A DNA stretch of 64,000 nt from JBBQXH01 sp963710975 (GCA_963710975.1 CAVQCG010000001.1:186001-250000), one strand, 5' to 3'. Shown: positions 24,644 through 34,061, counted from the first letter of the stretch. Numbers and translations: made by a program. The notes: a model not told the origin generated them from the letters alone.

Positions 24644-26773
24644 TTGAAGGCGTACCGCGGCCGCCGTGCGATCTTCCACGTCCTTACGACGTGGTTGATC
24701 ACGGCGGTCGCCCTGCGCCTGCTCTCGGCCGTGATCCCCGGCTACGACGTCGAGAGCTGGAACGCGGCGATCTGGGGCGCGGCGTGGATCGGGATCCTGA
24801 ACGCGCTCCTCTGGCCACTCCTGATCCGCTTCGCGCTCCCGATCACGGTTCTCACGCTCGGGTTCGCCGCGATCCTCATGAACGGGGTGATCGTGTGGCT
24901 CGCGTCGCAATTCGTCGACGGCTTCAACGTCGAGACCATCTGGGCCGGGATCATCGTCGCGCTCTGGATCACGATCGTGACGACCATCGTCACGACGCTG
25001 TTCGGCATCGACGACGACAACGTCTACTACCGGAACGTCGTCAAGCGAGCCGCGAAGCGAGGTGGGGCAGTCGCATCCGACGTCCCCGGGATCTTCTTCC
25101 TCGAGATCGACGGGCTCGGGCACGACGTTCTCCAACGCGCGATCCGAAACGGCGATGCACCCATGATGTCGCGCTTGCTCCACGACGGATCGCACCGGCT
25201 GCTCACCTGGGAGACGGACTGGTCGTCCCAGACAGGTGCCTCCCAGACGGGCCTCCTGCACGGCACGAACGAGGGCATCGTCGCGTTCCGCTGGTGGGAG
25301 AAGGAGCGGGGCGCCGCGGTCGCGTCGTCGTCGATCAGGGACGTCATGGCGATCGAGCAGCGCCTCTCCAACGGAAAGGGGATCCTGTACAGCGACGGCG
25401 CCAGTCGCGCGAACATGTACTCGGGCGACGCGCCGCACAGCCTCCTGACGATCTCGACGGTGCTGCGCCGCGATCGCCACGAGGGAAGACTCGGAGGCGA
25501 CTACTACGCCTACTTCGCGAACCCCTACAACCTCGCACGAACGTTCATCCTCGTTATCGCAGAGCTCGTGCGGGAGCTCTGGCAGGCGAACCAGCAGAAG
25601 CGGCTCGACATCCGGCCCCGCGTGCATCGAGGGCTCTTCCCCTACCCGCTCATGCGGGCCTGGATGAGCATCGTCCAGCGCGACCTCCAGGTGCAGGCGC
25701 TCATCGGTGACGTCTACGCGGGCAGACCCGTTGCCTACACGACATTCTCGGGATACGACGAGGTCGCCCATCACTCGGGCATCGAGCGGCGGGAGACGCT
25801 CGACGTTCTCCGGCGTCTCGACGGCCAGTTCGCGCGGATCGCGACCGCCGCCGAAGAAGCGCCTCGTCCGTACCGCTTCGTCGTCCTCTCCGACCACGGC
25901 CAGAGCCAGGGAGCGACCTTCAAGCAGCGATACGAGACGACGCTCGACGAGCTCGTGAAGGCCCAGTGTGCCTCCGACGAGGTCGAGGCTGCCGTCCAGA
26001 GCGACGAGGGCTGGACGTACCTGAGCGCGGCGGCGACCGAGGCGGCGAGAGGTGCCGGCTTCCTCGGAAAGACCATCCGCGGCCTGACCCGGAAGAAGCA
26101 CGTCGGCGACGCTGTCGTCCTCGGCGAGCACGAACGGGAGAGGCAGGCGCACGAGGACGCACGGAAAGCGATCCCGGAGGTCGTAGCGATGGCCTCGGGG
26201 TGCCTCGGCCTTGTCTACTTCCCGCGTGAGCCTGGCCGGCTCACCCTCGAGCGACTGAACGAGCTTCACCCGACCGTCATCCCGACGCTCCGAGATCATC
26301 CAGGGATCGGGTTCCTCCTCGTTCGCTCGGAAAAGGACGGCGCAGTCGTGCTCGGCGCGAACGGGACGAACTACCTCGACCAGGATCGGGTCGAAGGCGA
26401 GGATCCGCTCGCACCCTTCGGCCCGAATGCGGCTGCCCACGTCAAACGCACGGACGGATTCGAGCACTGCGCAGACATCATGGTCAATAGCACGTACTGG
26501 GACGAGGCCGACGAAGTCGCGGCCTTCGAGGAGCTGTGCGGCTCGCATGGCGGCATGGGCGGCGAGCAGGCGTACCCCTTCGTGCTCGTCCCGACCGACT
26601 TCGCTCTCCCAGAGGACATGATCCTCGGGGCCGAGGAGATGCATCGCTGGATGCGCCGCTGGCTCGCCGACGCCGGCCAGGACGGGTACGCCGAGTCAGA
26701 TCGGGTTGCCTCCTTCGTCGCAGGGAATCACGAGCCCCGGACTGACGCTCGGGATGATCCTGTCGAGCGTTGA
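24644..26773 (+). CDS. Membrane-anchored alkaline-phosphatase-superfamily protein (holin-family-like N-terminus)
   Basis: A 709-residue two-part protein. Residues 1-130 hold four hydrophobic segments resembling the phage holin family 4/YvlD-type membrane domain (WLITAVALRLLSAVIPGY..., FALPITVLTLGFAAILMNGVIVWLA). Residues ~150-709 resemble type I phosphodiesterases/alkaline phosphatases: FLEIDGLGHDVLQRA, a possible nucleophile region in the SSQTGASQTG stretch, YDEVAHHSG and VLSDHGQSQGATF, the usual metal-binding blocks. The catalytic domain probably faces one side of the membrane as a tethered phosphodi- or monoesterase. Start TTG 24644 follows GCGAGGG. Its 3' end overlaps the convergent gene by 78 nt. 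The substrate is unknown. Confidence 0.75.
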   Translation: MKAYRGRRAIFHVLTTWLITAVALRLLSAVIPGYDVESWNAAIWGAAWIGILNALLWPLLIRFALPITVLTLGFAAILMNGVIVWLASQFVDGFNVETIWAGIIVALWITIVTTIVTTLFGIDDDNVYYRNVVKRAAKRGGAVASDVPGIFFLEIDGLGHDVLQRAIRNGDAPMMSRLLHDGSHRLLTWETDWSSQTGASQTGLLHGTNEGIVAFRWWEKERGAAVASSSIRDVMAIEQRLSNGKGILYSDGASRANMYSGDAPHSLLTISTVLRRDRHEGRLGGDYYAYFANPYNLARTFILVIAELVRELWQANQQKRLDIRPRVHRGLFPYPLMRAWMSIVQRDLQVQALIGDVYAGRPVAYTTFSGYDEVAHHSGIERRETLDVLRRLDGQFARIATAAEEAPRPYRFVVLSDHGQSQGATFKQRYETTLDELVKAQCASDEVEAAVQSDEGWTYLSAAATEAARGAGFLGKTIRGLTRKKHVGDAVVLGEHERERQAHEDARKAIPEVVAMASGCLGLVYFPREPGRLTLERLNELHPTVIPTLRDHPGIGFLLVRSEKDGAVVLGANGTNYLDQDRVEGEDPLAPFGPNAAAHVKRTDGFEHCADIMVNSTYWDEADEVAAFEELCGSHGGMGGEQAYPFVLVPTDFALPEDMILGAEEMHRWMRRWLADAGQDGYAESDRVASFVAGNHEPRTDARDDPVER

Positions 26774-27520
26774 CAGCGTCGTCTCCATCGCGTCCGGACG
26801 GAGGCCGCCGGGGCGATCACGGTAGGGGTGGTCGAAGAAGTCGACGACGAGCAGGCTCGTGACGACGATCACCGTGACCGTCCCGATCAGGAGCGCCTGG
26901 ATTCCGTGCCGTTCGGCCGGGTCGGCAAAGAAGACCATGTAGCCGATGACGATCACCGCCGAGACGATGAGGATGAACCACAGGGGCGCCGGCAGCACGC
27001 TGTCCGCGTTGTGGAGCCGGGCGCGTCGACCCTCCTCCCTCTCTGAGGTCTGGTCGAGCCACTTGTCGTAGGCCGACTGTTCGGTTGCCTTCGTGGGCGT
27101 CACACCCTTGAACGTCTGGAAGAGCGTGAGCGACCAGCCGTCGACGACGGGGCTGCGGCCTCGTTCGTCGAGGAGCGGCCACTCGTCCGAGACGACCGCC
27201 CGTCCGTAGCAGACGAGCTCGCCCTGGAGCTTCGCGCCGGCCGGCGCGGGCAGGAACGCGGCCGTCTCGAACTGCTGCGCCACGCCGACCGCCTCGCTCT
27301 CCGCTCCCTGCTCGGCACCGTCGTAGCTCGTGAAGGCGAGGAAGATGACGAACGCGAGGAGCACCGAGAACGCCGTTGCCAGGACGCCGAACACACCCGC
27401 GGCCCGGTCGTGACTGTGGAAGTAGCTCCCATGCGGGGCGAACCGCCTGACGAGGAGCAAGAGCCCGGTCATCGCCGCAACCGACGCGAGGATGATGATC
27501 GCGGCGAGCCAGAAGTTCAC
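26696..27520 (-). CDS. DUF4239-like (bestrophin-like) membrane protein
   Basis: A 274-residue membrane protein with two N-terminal segments (LAAIIILASVAAMTGLLLLV and VFGVLATAFSVLLAFVIFLAF), a soluble helical middle (ESEAVGVAQQFETAAFLP... DKWLDQTSEREEGRRARLHNADSVLP) and two more segments (LWFILIVSAVIVIGYMVFF, LLIGTVTVIVVTSLLVVDF). This layout matches DUF4239 proteins; no function is established. Convergent overlap of 78 nt with the phosphatase-like gene means the two transcripts can pair. Confidence 0.65.
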   Translation of the reverse strand: MNFWLAAIIILASVAAMTGLLLLVRRFAPHGSYFHSHDRAAGVFGVLATAFSVLLAFVIFLAFTSYDGAEQGAESEAVGVAQQFETAAFLPAPAGAKLQGELVCYGRAVVSDEWPLLDERGRSPVVDGWSLTLFQTFKGVTPTKATEQSAYDKWLDQTSEREEGRRARLHNADSVLPAPLWFILIVSAVIVIGYMVFFADPAERHGIQALLIGTVTVIVVTSLLVVDFFDHPYRDRPGGLRPDAMETTLSTLDRIIPSVSPGLVIPCDEGGNPI

Positions 27521-27570
27521 GCGGGCAACCGTACTCCACCGTTGACCAACCGGGTGATAGGTTCAGCCGG

Positions 27571-28581
27571 TTGAGCGTTCCCACGTCCCCTCCGAGCGCC
27601 CGGATGATCGTGATCGCGATGCTCGTCGCGGCATGCCTGACGGCGCTGTTCGCAACGACGTACATCCTGAGCCTCGGGGAGCCGAAGCCGCACGACGTCC
27701 CGATCGCCGTCGCCGGCCCCGGTGCGGCGAAGACGGCGGTCGCACTCGAACGCGACGGTGCCTTCCGCACGATCGTCGTTCCAACCGCTGCCGATGCGAC
27801 GAAGCTGATCGACGATCGCGAGGTCTATGCCGCGCTCATTCCCTCCCAGGGCCGGCTGGTCGTCTCTCAGGCAGCAGGCTTCTCGGCGGCGTCGTTCGTC
27901 ACGACGGCCATTCCAGCCGCGGCGGCAGCCCAGGGGCAGACGCTGACGATCGAGACCGTCCATCCCCTCCCCGCCGACGACCCACGCGGCCTCGTCCTCT
28001 ACTTCTTCATCCTCTCGATGGTGTTCGGCGGCTACATCGGGGCGAGCATCCTGTCGGCTCTTGCCGGCACGTCGCCGACAACGCTTCGCAGCGGCGAGCG
28101 GCGCATCATCGCGCTCGCGATCTTCTCGATCGCCGCAGGCGTGCTGACGACCCTCGTCGCCGGCGTCGCTCTCGGACACTTCGAGGGCCACATGCTCGAG
28201 CTCACGGGCCTGGCGATCCTCGTCGTCTTCGCGGTGGCCGCCTTCGTCGCGGCGCTGCAGATCGCTATCGGGATCCTGGGCTCCCTCGTCGCGATGATCG
28301 TCTTCATCTGGCTCGGCTCGCAGGGATCGAGCGGCGCGTCCGCGTGGGAGTTCTTGCCGTGGTTCACGCGCTCGACGGGCCCGTACCTCCCGGCGGGCGC
28401 CGGAGTGGATGCCGCTCGAAGCATTCTCTACTTCGACGGTGCCGCGCTCGGCAGAGACCTTCTCGTGCTCGCCGGCTACGCCGTCGCGGGCACGCTCGTC
28501 GTACTCCTCGTCGGGCGCCGGCGCGGGCTCGAGCTTCCGCACGAGACGGAGATCGCGGCGGGTACGACCGCCGGCTTCTGA
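27571..28581 (+). CDS. ABC-2/YhgE-Pip-like membrane protein
   Basis: A 336-residue membrane protein. One N-terminal segment (MIVIAMLVAACLTALFATTYILS) leads into an extracytoplasmic domain of ~100 residues (PKPHDVPIAVAGPGAAKTAVALERDG ... AALIPSQGRLVVSQAAGF), then about five C-terminal segments. This is the layout of ABC-2-type permease/YhgE-Pip proteins, which lack their own ATPase. The start is TTG 27571, although the internal ATG 27603 just before the first membrane segment is possible. No ABC ATPase gene lies beside it. Function unknown; transport or membrane-stress roles are guesses. Confidence 0.65.
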   Translation: MSVPTSPPSARMIVIAMLVAACLTALFATTYILSLGEPKPHDVPIAVAGPGAAKTAVALERDGAFRTIVVPTAADATKLIDDREVYAALIPSQGRLVVSQAAGFSAASFVTTAIPAAAAAQGQTLTIETVHPLPADDPRGLVLYFFILSMVFGGYIGASILSALAGTSPTTLRSGERRIIALAIFSIAAGVLTTLVAGVALGHFEGHMLELTGLAILVVFAVAAFVAALQIAIGILGSLVAMIVFIWLGSQGSSGASAWEFLPWFTRSTGPYLPAGAGVDAARSILYFDGAALGRDLLVLAGYAVAGTLVVLLVGRRRGLELPHETEIAAGTTAGF

Positions 28582-28622
28582 CGCGATCGGCGACTCTCGC
28601 GGCAAGAGACTAGAGTTCGAGC

Positions 28623-29720
28623 ATGCGGATTCTGTATGGCGTGGCGGGGGACGGAATGGGCCATGCCACACGATCCCGCGTCGTCGTGCAGGAACTCGTG
28701 CAGGAGCACGACGTCCGCCTCGTGGCCTCGAGCCACGCGTACTCGTACCTCGCCGGACACTTCCCTGCCGCTCACGACGTCTGGGACCTCACGTCGGCCG
28801 ACGAGGAGACGGAGGACTGGGAGAGCGCGGTGCTCGACCTGACTGCCACGGTCAGTCGCTGGCCGGCAACCGTGAGAGAGCTGTACCGGCTCGCCGAGGA
28901 GTTCCGGCCGGAGATCGTGATCACCGACTGCGAGTCGTTCGTCACCCTCTTCGCCCTGCGCCACGCGCTGCCGCTCATCTCGATCGACCACATCCATGCG
29001 ATCGACCGCTGCCGGCACGATCCCGGCCTGCTTCGGGGCCACGAGAGCGAGCTCTGGCTGAACCGGCAGATGGTCGGGACGAAGGTTCCGAACGCCGCGC
29101 ACTACGTGATCAGCACGTTCTTCTTCCCGCTGCTGCTCGAACCCCGGACGACGCTCGTCCCACCTATCCTCCGGCCGGAGATTCTCGCGGCGAAACCCGA
29201 GCGGGGAGACCATCTCGTCGCCTACCTACCGGACTCGGGAGACCGGAGGATGGTCTTGGCACTTGCTCGAAGCGGCATCCCCTGCCGGGTCTACGGCACC
29301 AGAGCGGACATCGACGAGGATCTGGTCGAGGGATCTGTTACGTACCGGCCGTTCAGCGAGGCGGGCTTCGTCGAGGACATGAGAACGGCACGTGGAGTGG
29401 TCGGAGGCGGCAACTTCACGCTCCTGAGCGAAGCGGTGTACCTCGGAAAGCCAACGCTCGCGTCGCCGTCGGGCAACCATTTCGGCCATCTCCTGAACGC
29501 GCTCTACCTCGATCGGCTGGACTACGGGCTCTATGCACCGAACCCGGACGATGCCGTGGTCGCGACCTTCCTCGAGCGCGAGTCCGCATACCTCGAGCGG
29601 CTCAGTCTCTACACGCAGGACGGCAACACGGTGTCGACCGCGGCGATCCGGCGTGTGGTCGAGGCGGGCGGCAAGCACGACCGTGCAACTTCGCGCCGGC
29701 GGACACCGACCCGGCGCTGA
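28623..29720 (+). CDS. MJ1255/VC2487-like glycosyltransferase
   Basis: A 365-residue GT-B-fold protein. The N-terminus RILYGVAGDGMGHATRS is the characteristic Gly-rich loop of the MJ1255/VC2487 family, related to UDP-glycosyltransferases and MurG. The C-terminal nucleotide-sugar part includes YRPFSEAGFVEDMRTARGVVGGGNFTLLSEAVYLGKPTLASP, with the GGG...SEA motif of GT28-type enzymes. Cytoplasmic or membrane-associated; donor and acceptor are unknown. ATG 28623 fits the family N-terminus exactly. The last ~15 residues (RATSRRRTPTRR) are basic and probably disordered. Confidence 0.82.
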   Translation: MRILYGVAGDGMGHATRSRVVVQELVQEHDVRLVASSHAYSYLAGHFPAAHDVWDLTSADEETEDWESAVLDLTATVSRWPATVRELYRLAEEFRPEIVITDCESFVTLFALRHALPLISIDHIHAIDRCRHDPGLLRGHESELWLNRQMVGTKVPNAAHYVISTFFFPLLLEPRTTLVPPILRPEILAAKPERGDHLVAYLPDSGDRRMVLALARSGIPCRVYGTRADIDEDLVEGSVTYRPFSEAGFVEDMRTARGVVGGGNFTLLSEAVYLGKPTLASPSGNHFGHLLNALYLDRLDYGLYAPNPDDAVVATFLERESAYLERLSLYTQDGNTVSTAAIRRVVEAGGKHDRATSRRRTPTRR

Positions 29721-29728
29721 CCCTCTCG

Positions 29729-30505
29729 TTACGCAGCTGACCCGGCTGCTTCTTCCTGCGCACCCCGACCCGCTGCCCGATCCCGCGCGACCAGCTGGTG
29801 TGCCAGCACGACCTGCATGAGTCCGACGGTCGCGAGGACGAGGATGGCGATGGCGGAATTCACGAGCAACCCCGCCACGAACCCCCGCTCCCAGACCTTG
29901 ACGATGATCGCATCGTCGATCGAGCTCTCGAGGAAGATCGGGACCGTGACCGCGAAGAAGGTGAGGAAGAAATGAGGCCGGACGAGCCGGGCCGACTCGC
30001 GGAACGCGCGGAACGCGCGGAAGTCCTCCATGTTGATCAGCGGCCCGACGATGCTGAAGAGCGTGACGATGATGAGACCCGGGACGATCAGCAGGACGAA
30101 GCCCAGGATCACTGCCGCCGCCAGCACGAGCTCGGCAAGGAGGAGTCGCCTCCAGGGAAGCGCCCGCAGCACCTGACCGACCGTGGGGTCGTTCTCGCCG
30201 GCGAAGTACGCGCCCATGAGACGGTCGAGCAGTCCGGTGTAGAAGAGCAAGCCGAGCTCGGCTGCGAGGGCAGCCAGAATGGCGCCGGCCAGCACCGTGT
30301 AGCGCACCCAGCCGGTCGGATGGTGCCCGTACGCGTGCTGGAGATCCTCGGCAAGGGTCTCGACGATGCTGACCGGTACGAGCACGCAAATGGCCGGCAC
30401 GGCAACGCGAAGGAAGCGCGCGCGGTAGGCGGCGAACATCGTCCGCACGAGCAGCCGGAACGTCAGGGGCTCGGTCCCCGTCTCTGTCGGGGTGGATTCC
30501 ACCAT
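29729..30505 (-). CDS. Hypothetical membrane protein (GPDPase-membrane-domain-like)
   Basis: A 258-residue protein with about six hydrophobic segments (VAVPAICVLVPVSIVETLA, TVLAGAILAALAAELGLLF, LLAELVLAAAVILGFVLLIVPGLIIV, FFLTFFAVTVPIFLE, GLLVNSAIAILVLATVGLMQVVL). The motif LLIVPGLIIVTLFSIVGPL followed by FRAFRESARLVRP resembles the membrane domain found with glycerophosphodiester phosphodiesterases and in many actinobacterial membrane proteins. No catalytic domain is attached. It ends close to the convergent glycosyltransferase. Function unknown. Confidence 0.65.
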   Translation of the reverse strand: MVESTPTETGTEPLTFRLLVRTMFAAYRARFLRVAVPAICVLVPVSIVETLAEDLQHAYGHHPTGWVRYTVLAGAILAALAAELGLLFYTGLLDRLMGAYFAGENDPTVGQVLRALPWRRLLLAELVLAAAVILGFVLLIVPGLIIVTLFSIVGPLINMEDFRAFRAFRESARLVRPHFFLTFFAVTVPIFLESSIDDAIIVKVWERGFVAGLLVNSAIAILVLATVGLMQVVLAHQLVARDRAAGRGAQEEAAGSAA

Positions 30506-30532
30506 CCCTGCGAAACTAGCTTCCCGGTGGGT

Positions 30533-31822
30533 TCAGGCCGAGCTGTCCAGGCCCCCGCCCGCGTCGGCGGGCGGCCCTGCCGCCGAGTCCCCTCGTCCCG
30601 TCACCTTGGCCCCGAGCGCTGATTCCCCATGCTCGGCGGTCGGGAACTCCCGGATCGTCTGCCGGCGCAAGATCTCGAGGCCAACCGTCGCGAGGCCGAA
30701 CAGCACCACGATCGTGACGAGGTTCCGGGTCGAGCGCCCTGGACCCCAGATCAGGACCAGGAGCAGAACGACGCCGTAGACGCCATAGACGAGGATCGGG
30801 TGGGCCATCGCGGGGGCAATCCAGCGCCTCACCGCTACGGCCCATCGGCCGGGGCCAGCGATCCAGCTTCCAAGCAGTCCTACGACTGCCAGGACGAGTA
30901 GCGCGATCGTCGAGTCGTGAAGGGCCTGAGTAATGACATCCCAGGCGGCCAGGGCGGCGGGCCTGGAGGCGTCTGAGGGGACCAGCGCGTTCACCAGAGC
31001 GTTTCCTATCTGGTTGCGGAACACGACGAGGATCAGGCAGACCACGAGGAGGCCGAAGGAAATCGCGCGGATCGTCTGGCGCCGCCGGCCCCGGGCGAGG
31101 TAGACGGCGAGCGCCCAGAAGGCGATCCCGGCGATGCCGAACCAGAACGCGACCGCCTTCAGCACCTTGACGAGCGTCGTCACCGCTTCGAGTCGGCCCT
31201 GTGTCAGGATCTCGAGCTGACCGGCGTCGGGTGGGAGCTTCGCGATCAGGTTGCCGCTGAGCCCGACCTGCTGGGCAACCTGCGTGAGGATCGGCTTCAG
31301 GTCGAGCGTCACGACCGCGCCGTTCTGCGTGACCACCTCGCTGTTCCCCTCGACGACCTTCACGAACTCCTGCTGAGCCAGCCCGGTGGCGGTCTCCCAC
31401 GCCTGCTGAACTCTCGGGCTCGCGAGAACCTGGTTCGTGGCGCGGACGGCGAGCTGCCTGAGGCCCGCGGCGAGCGGCGCGGAGAGCGGCTTGAACTGCT
31501 CAGGGAGGGTTTCCTGGAGATTGGCCTGCACGTCGACCGACGAGAAGATCTCGTTGGCGATGAAATTCGCCAGCGCCGGGCGGATCGTGTCGTCCGCCAG
31601 GAACTGCCCGCTCGTGTCGACAAACGTCTCGTTGTCGAGGAGGGTCACCTTCGCCCAGGTCGCGAAGACCGAGATGAGAATCAGAAGCGACGCGACGACG
31701 ATGAGCGCGTAGATCAACACACGCCGCTTCTTGGAGAGTCGCCCCGGCGGATCGGCATCCGCCGTCGCTGCGGTCGCCGGCACCGTGGCCTGCGTCTCCT
31801 CCGGATCAGCACCCTGCGTCAA
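30533..31822 (-). CDS. Hypothetical integral membrane protein
   Basis: A 429-residue protein that I do not assign to a named family. A cytoplasmic N-terminus rich in Ala/Thr/Pro is followed by a basic patch (LSKKRR) and a membrane segment (VLIYALIVVASLLILISVFATWA), an ~150-residue exterior helical domain (NETFVDTSGQFLADDTIRPAL ... VVEGNSEVVTQNGAVVTLDL), and then about five more membrane segments. The exterior sequence (DNETFVDTSGQFLADDTIRPALANFI) resembles that of a widespread actinobacterial membrane protein group. Start TTG 31822 is uncertain, with no clear ribosome site, and a TATAAG box lies only ~17 nt upstream, so a short or absent leader is possible. Confidence 0.65.
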   Translation of the reverse strand: MTQGADPEETQATVPATAATADADPPGRLSKKRRVLIYALIVVASLLILISVFATWAKVTLLDNETFVDTSGQFLADDTIRPALANFIANEIFSSVDVQANLQETLPEQFKPLSAPLAAGLRQLAVRATNQVLASPRVQQAWETATGLAQQEFVKVVEGNSEVVTQNGAVVTLDLKPILTQVAQQVGLSGNLIAKLPPDAGQLEILTQGRLEAVTTLVKVLKAVAFWFGIAGIAFWALAVYLARGRRRQTIRAISFGLLVVCLILVVFRNQIGNALVNALVPSDASRPAALAAWDVITQALHDSTIALLVLAVVGLLGSWIAGPGRWAVAVRRWIAPAMAHPILVYGVYGVVLLLVLIWGPGRSTRNLVTIVVLFGLATVGLEILRRQTIREFPTAEHGESALGAKVTGRGDSAAGPPADAGGGLDSSA

Positions 31823-31900
31823 GACGGGAGAACCTTATACCGTTCGCCGGAGGGCAGCTTGCGCGTCCGCGAACCTGCCGACGAAAGACGAGGAATCGCC

Positions 31901-33286
31901 ATGACAGTCCTGACCGCCGAGTCCGCACCACGTTCGGTCGCCTCGCAGCGAGAGATCGGCAAGGCGCTGCGGGGAAAAGCGTCACGCGCAAGCCACGCCT
32001 CGTGGACGCCACCCGACGGTAGACCCGATCCGATCGCGCTGCTCGAGTCTCAGGCGGTCGACCGGCTGCCCCATCTCGTACCCATCCGCTACGGCCGGAT
32101 GGTGAGCTCTCCGTTTGCCTTCTTGCGCGGATCGGCGATCGTCATGGCGACCGACCTCGCCTCGACGCCCGTGACCGGGATCACGGTGCAGGCGTGTGGC
32201 GACTGCCACTTGTCGAACTTCGGCATCTTCGCCACGCCGGAGCGGCACATCGTCTTCGACATCAACGACTTCGACGAGACGCTGCCGGCGCCCTGGGAGT
32301 GGGACGTCAAGCGTCTTGCCACGAGCCTCGTGGTCGCCTCCCGGTACCGGAGCTTCAAGGCCAGGGACGGACGGGTAGCCGCTCTCAGCGCCGTCGCCAC
32401 GTATCGCCAGGCGATGGCCGCATTCGCCGAGATGCACACGCTCGACGTGTGGTACGCACGCCTCGACATCGAAACCATCATGGAGCGCCTGACGCCCGAG
32501 ATGCGAAAGCGCACGCAGAAAGGCCTCGACAAGGCGATGGCGAAGGATCACCTGCAGGCGCTCTCGAAGCTCACCGAGATCGTCGACGGGCGCCGCCAGA
32601 TCATCGACCAGCCGCCGCTCGTCTCCCGGCTGCCGATCAACGACGACATCGCCGTTCGCCTCCAGTCGTCGTTCAGGGCCTACCGCCGGACACTCCCGGA
32701 CGACCGTCGCGCGCTCCTCGAGCGCTACAAGTTCGTCGACGTCGGCCTCAAGGTCGTCGGCGTCGGCAGTGTCGGCACGCGCTGCATGATCGCCCTCCTC
32801 GAGGACCCAACGGGCGCCGACGGCGAGAATCCGCTCTTCTTGCAGGGGAAGGAGGCCAGCGCGTCGGTACTCGAAGCTCACGCGCCGAAGTCGAAGTACC
32901 GAAACCACGGCCAACGGGTCGTGTGCGGCCAGCACATGACACAGGCGGCCAGCGACATCTTCCTCGGCTGGACGACCGACAAGGTGGCCGGGCGCGACTA
33001 CTACTTCCGTCAGCTGCGCGACGTGAAGGGCTCGATCGAGATCGACGCTGTCCGGCCCGAAGGCATCGCGCTCTGGGCGAAGGCGTGCGGCTGGGGCCTT
33101 GCCCGCGCGCATGCGAGGTCGAGCGCGAAGGCCGCCGAGATCAGCGGGTATCTCGGCTCGAGCGACGCGTTCGACGAGGCGATCGCCGACTTCGCCGAGG
33201 CCTACGCCGATCAGACCGAACAAGACCATGCACTTCTCGTCGCGGCCGTCGAGAGCGGTCGGGTGATCGCCGCGACCGGCGTCTGA
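31901..33286 (+). CDS. DUF2252 family protein
   Basis: A 461-residue DUF2252 protein, a kinase-like-fold family of unknown activity common in actinobacteria. Conserved blocks are visible in order: RYGRMVSSPFAFLRGSA, CGDCHLSNFGIFATPER, FDINDFDETLPAPWEWDVKRLA (resembling the catalytic and DFD/DFG-type loops of aminoglycoside-phosphotransferase-like kinases), VGVGSVGTRCMIALLE and FLQGKEASASVLE. Start ATG 31901 follows ACGAGGA. It stands alone or with the metallo-hydrolase 22 nt downstream. Kinase activity is inferred from fold resemblance only. Confidence 0.88.
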   Translation: MTVLTAESAPRSVASQREIGKALRGKASRASHASWTPPDGRPDPIALLESQAVDRLPHLVPIRYGRMVSSPFAFLRGSAIVMATDLASTPVTGITVQACGDCHLSNFGIFATPERHIVFDINDFDETLPAPWEWDVKRLATSLVVASRYRSFKARDGRVAALSAVATYRQAMAAFAEMHTLDVWYARLDIETIMERLTPEMRKRTQKGLDKAMAKDHLQALSKLTEIVDGRRQIIDQPPLVSRLPINDDIAVRLQSSFRAYRRTLPDDRRALLERYKFVDVGLKVVGVGSVGTRCMIALLEDPTGADGENPLFLQGKEASASVLEAHAPKSKYRNHGQRVVCGQHMTQAASDIFLGWTTDKVAGRDYYFRQLRDVKGSIEIDAVRPEGIALWAKACGWGLARAHARSSAKAAEISGYLGSSDAFDEAIADFAEAYADQTEQDHALLVAAVESGRVIAATGV

Positions 33287-33308
33287 CCGACTGCAGGGGA
33301 GCCAACCG

Positions 33309-34061
33309 CTGCGCATCACCTGGATCGGGCACTCCACCGTGCTCGCGGAAACGGGCGGAATCCGGCTCTTGACCGATCCAGCGCTCCGCGGCCGTATGAC
33401 GCACCTGCGGCGCGTCGCTCCAGCCTCCGCCGAGGCCCTGCGCGCGATCGACACCGTCCTCGTCTCTCACCTGCACTACGACCACCTCGACATCCCCTCC
33501 CTCCGACTGCTCGGCCCCTCGACGCCCATCCTCGTTCCACGCGGAGCCGGCTCGTTGCTCCGGCGCAAGCGCTTCGAGCACGTGACCGAGGTCACGGTCG
33601 GCGAGGAAGTTCGCGTCGGGGACGTGACGGTCACTGCGACGTATGCGGACCACTCCGGGGGCCGGCCGCCGCTCCGGGTCACTGCTCCGGCGCTCGGGTA
33701 CGTGATCGACGACGGCCGGACGCGCCTCTACTTCGCAGGGGACACTGCAGTCTTCCCGGGCATGGCCGACCTCTCGCCCGGTCTCGGGGTCGTCCTTCTG
33801 CCGATCTGGGGCTGGGGCGCGAAACTCGGCGCCGGTCATCTCGACCCGCTGGGAGCCGCGGAAGCCCTCACGCTGCTGCGGCCTCGCGTCGCGGTGCCTA
33901 TCCACTGGGGCACGTACTTCCCGCTTCGGCCTCGCCGTCGCTCTTCCCGACCCTCGTTCCTCAGCGACCCCGTCGACTCATTTCGCCGGCACGCGGCCGA
34001 GGTCGCTCCCGACGTCGAGATCCGCGTCCTCGGTCTCGGCGACTCCTTCGACGTCGACTGA
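33309..34061 (+). CDS. Metallo-beta-lactamase-fold hydrolase (UlaG/NAPE-PLD-like), CTG start
   Basis: A 250-residue metal-dependent hydrolase. The first strand RITWIGHSTVLAE, the Zn motif HLHYDHLD (HxHxDH), His in ATYADHSGG, Asp in YFAGDTAVFPGM and His in VPIHWGTYFP all match UlaG-like MBL-fold enzymes. The conserved strand begins upstream of the first GTG (33339), and no ATG/GTG/TTG lies between it and an upstream stop. CTG 33309 sits 7 nt after a clear ribosome site AGGGGAG (33295-33301), so CTG initiation is likely. The 3' end overlaps the convergent flippase-like gene by 84 nt. Substrate unknown. Confidence 0.8.
   Translation: MRITWIGHSTVLAETGGIRLLTDPALRGRMTHLRRVAPASAEALRAIDTVLVSHLHYDHLDIPSLRLLGPSTPILVPRGAGSLLRRKRFEHVTEVTVGEEVRVGDVTVTATYADHSGGRPPLRVTAPALGYVIDDGRTRLYFAGDTAVFPGMADLSPGLGVVLLPIWGWGAKLGAGHLDPLGAAEALTLLRPRVAVPIHWGTYFPLRPRRRSSRPSFLSDPVDSFRRHAAEVAPDVEIRVLGLGDSFDVD

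Noticed and set aside
23888..26644. 918-codon open frame antisense to the DUF1269 and phosphatase genes
   Set aside because: Spans two real genes and their gap with Asp/Arg-rich sequence; codon shadow.
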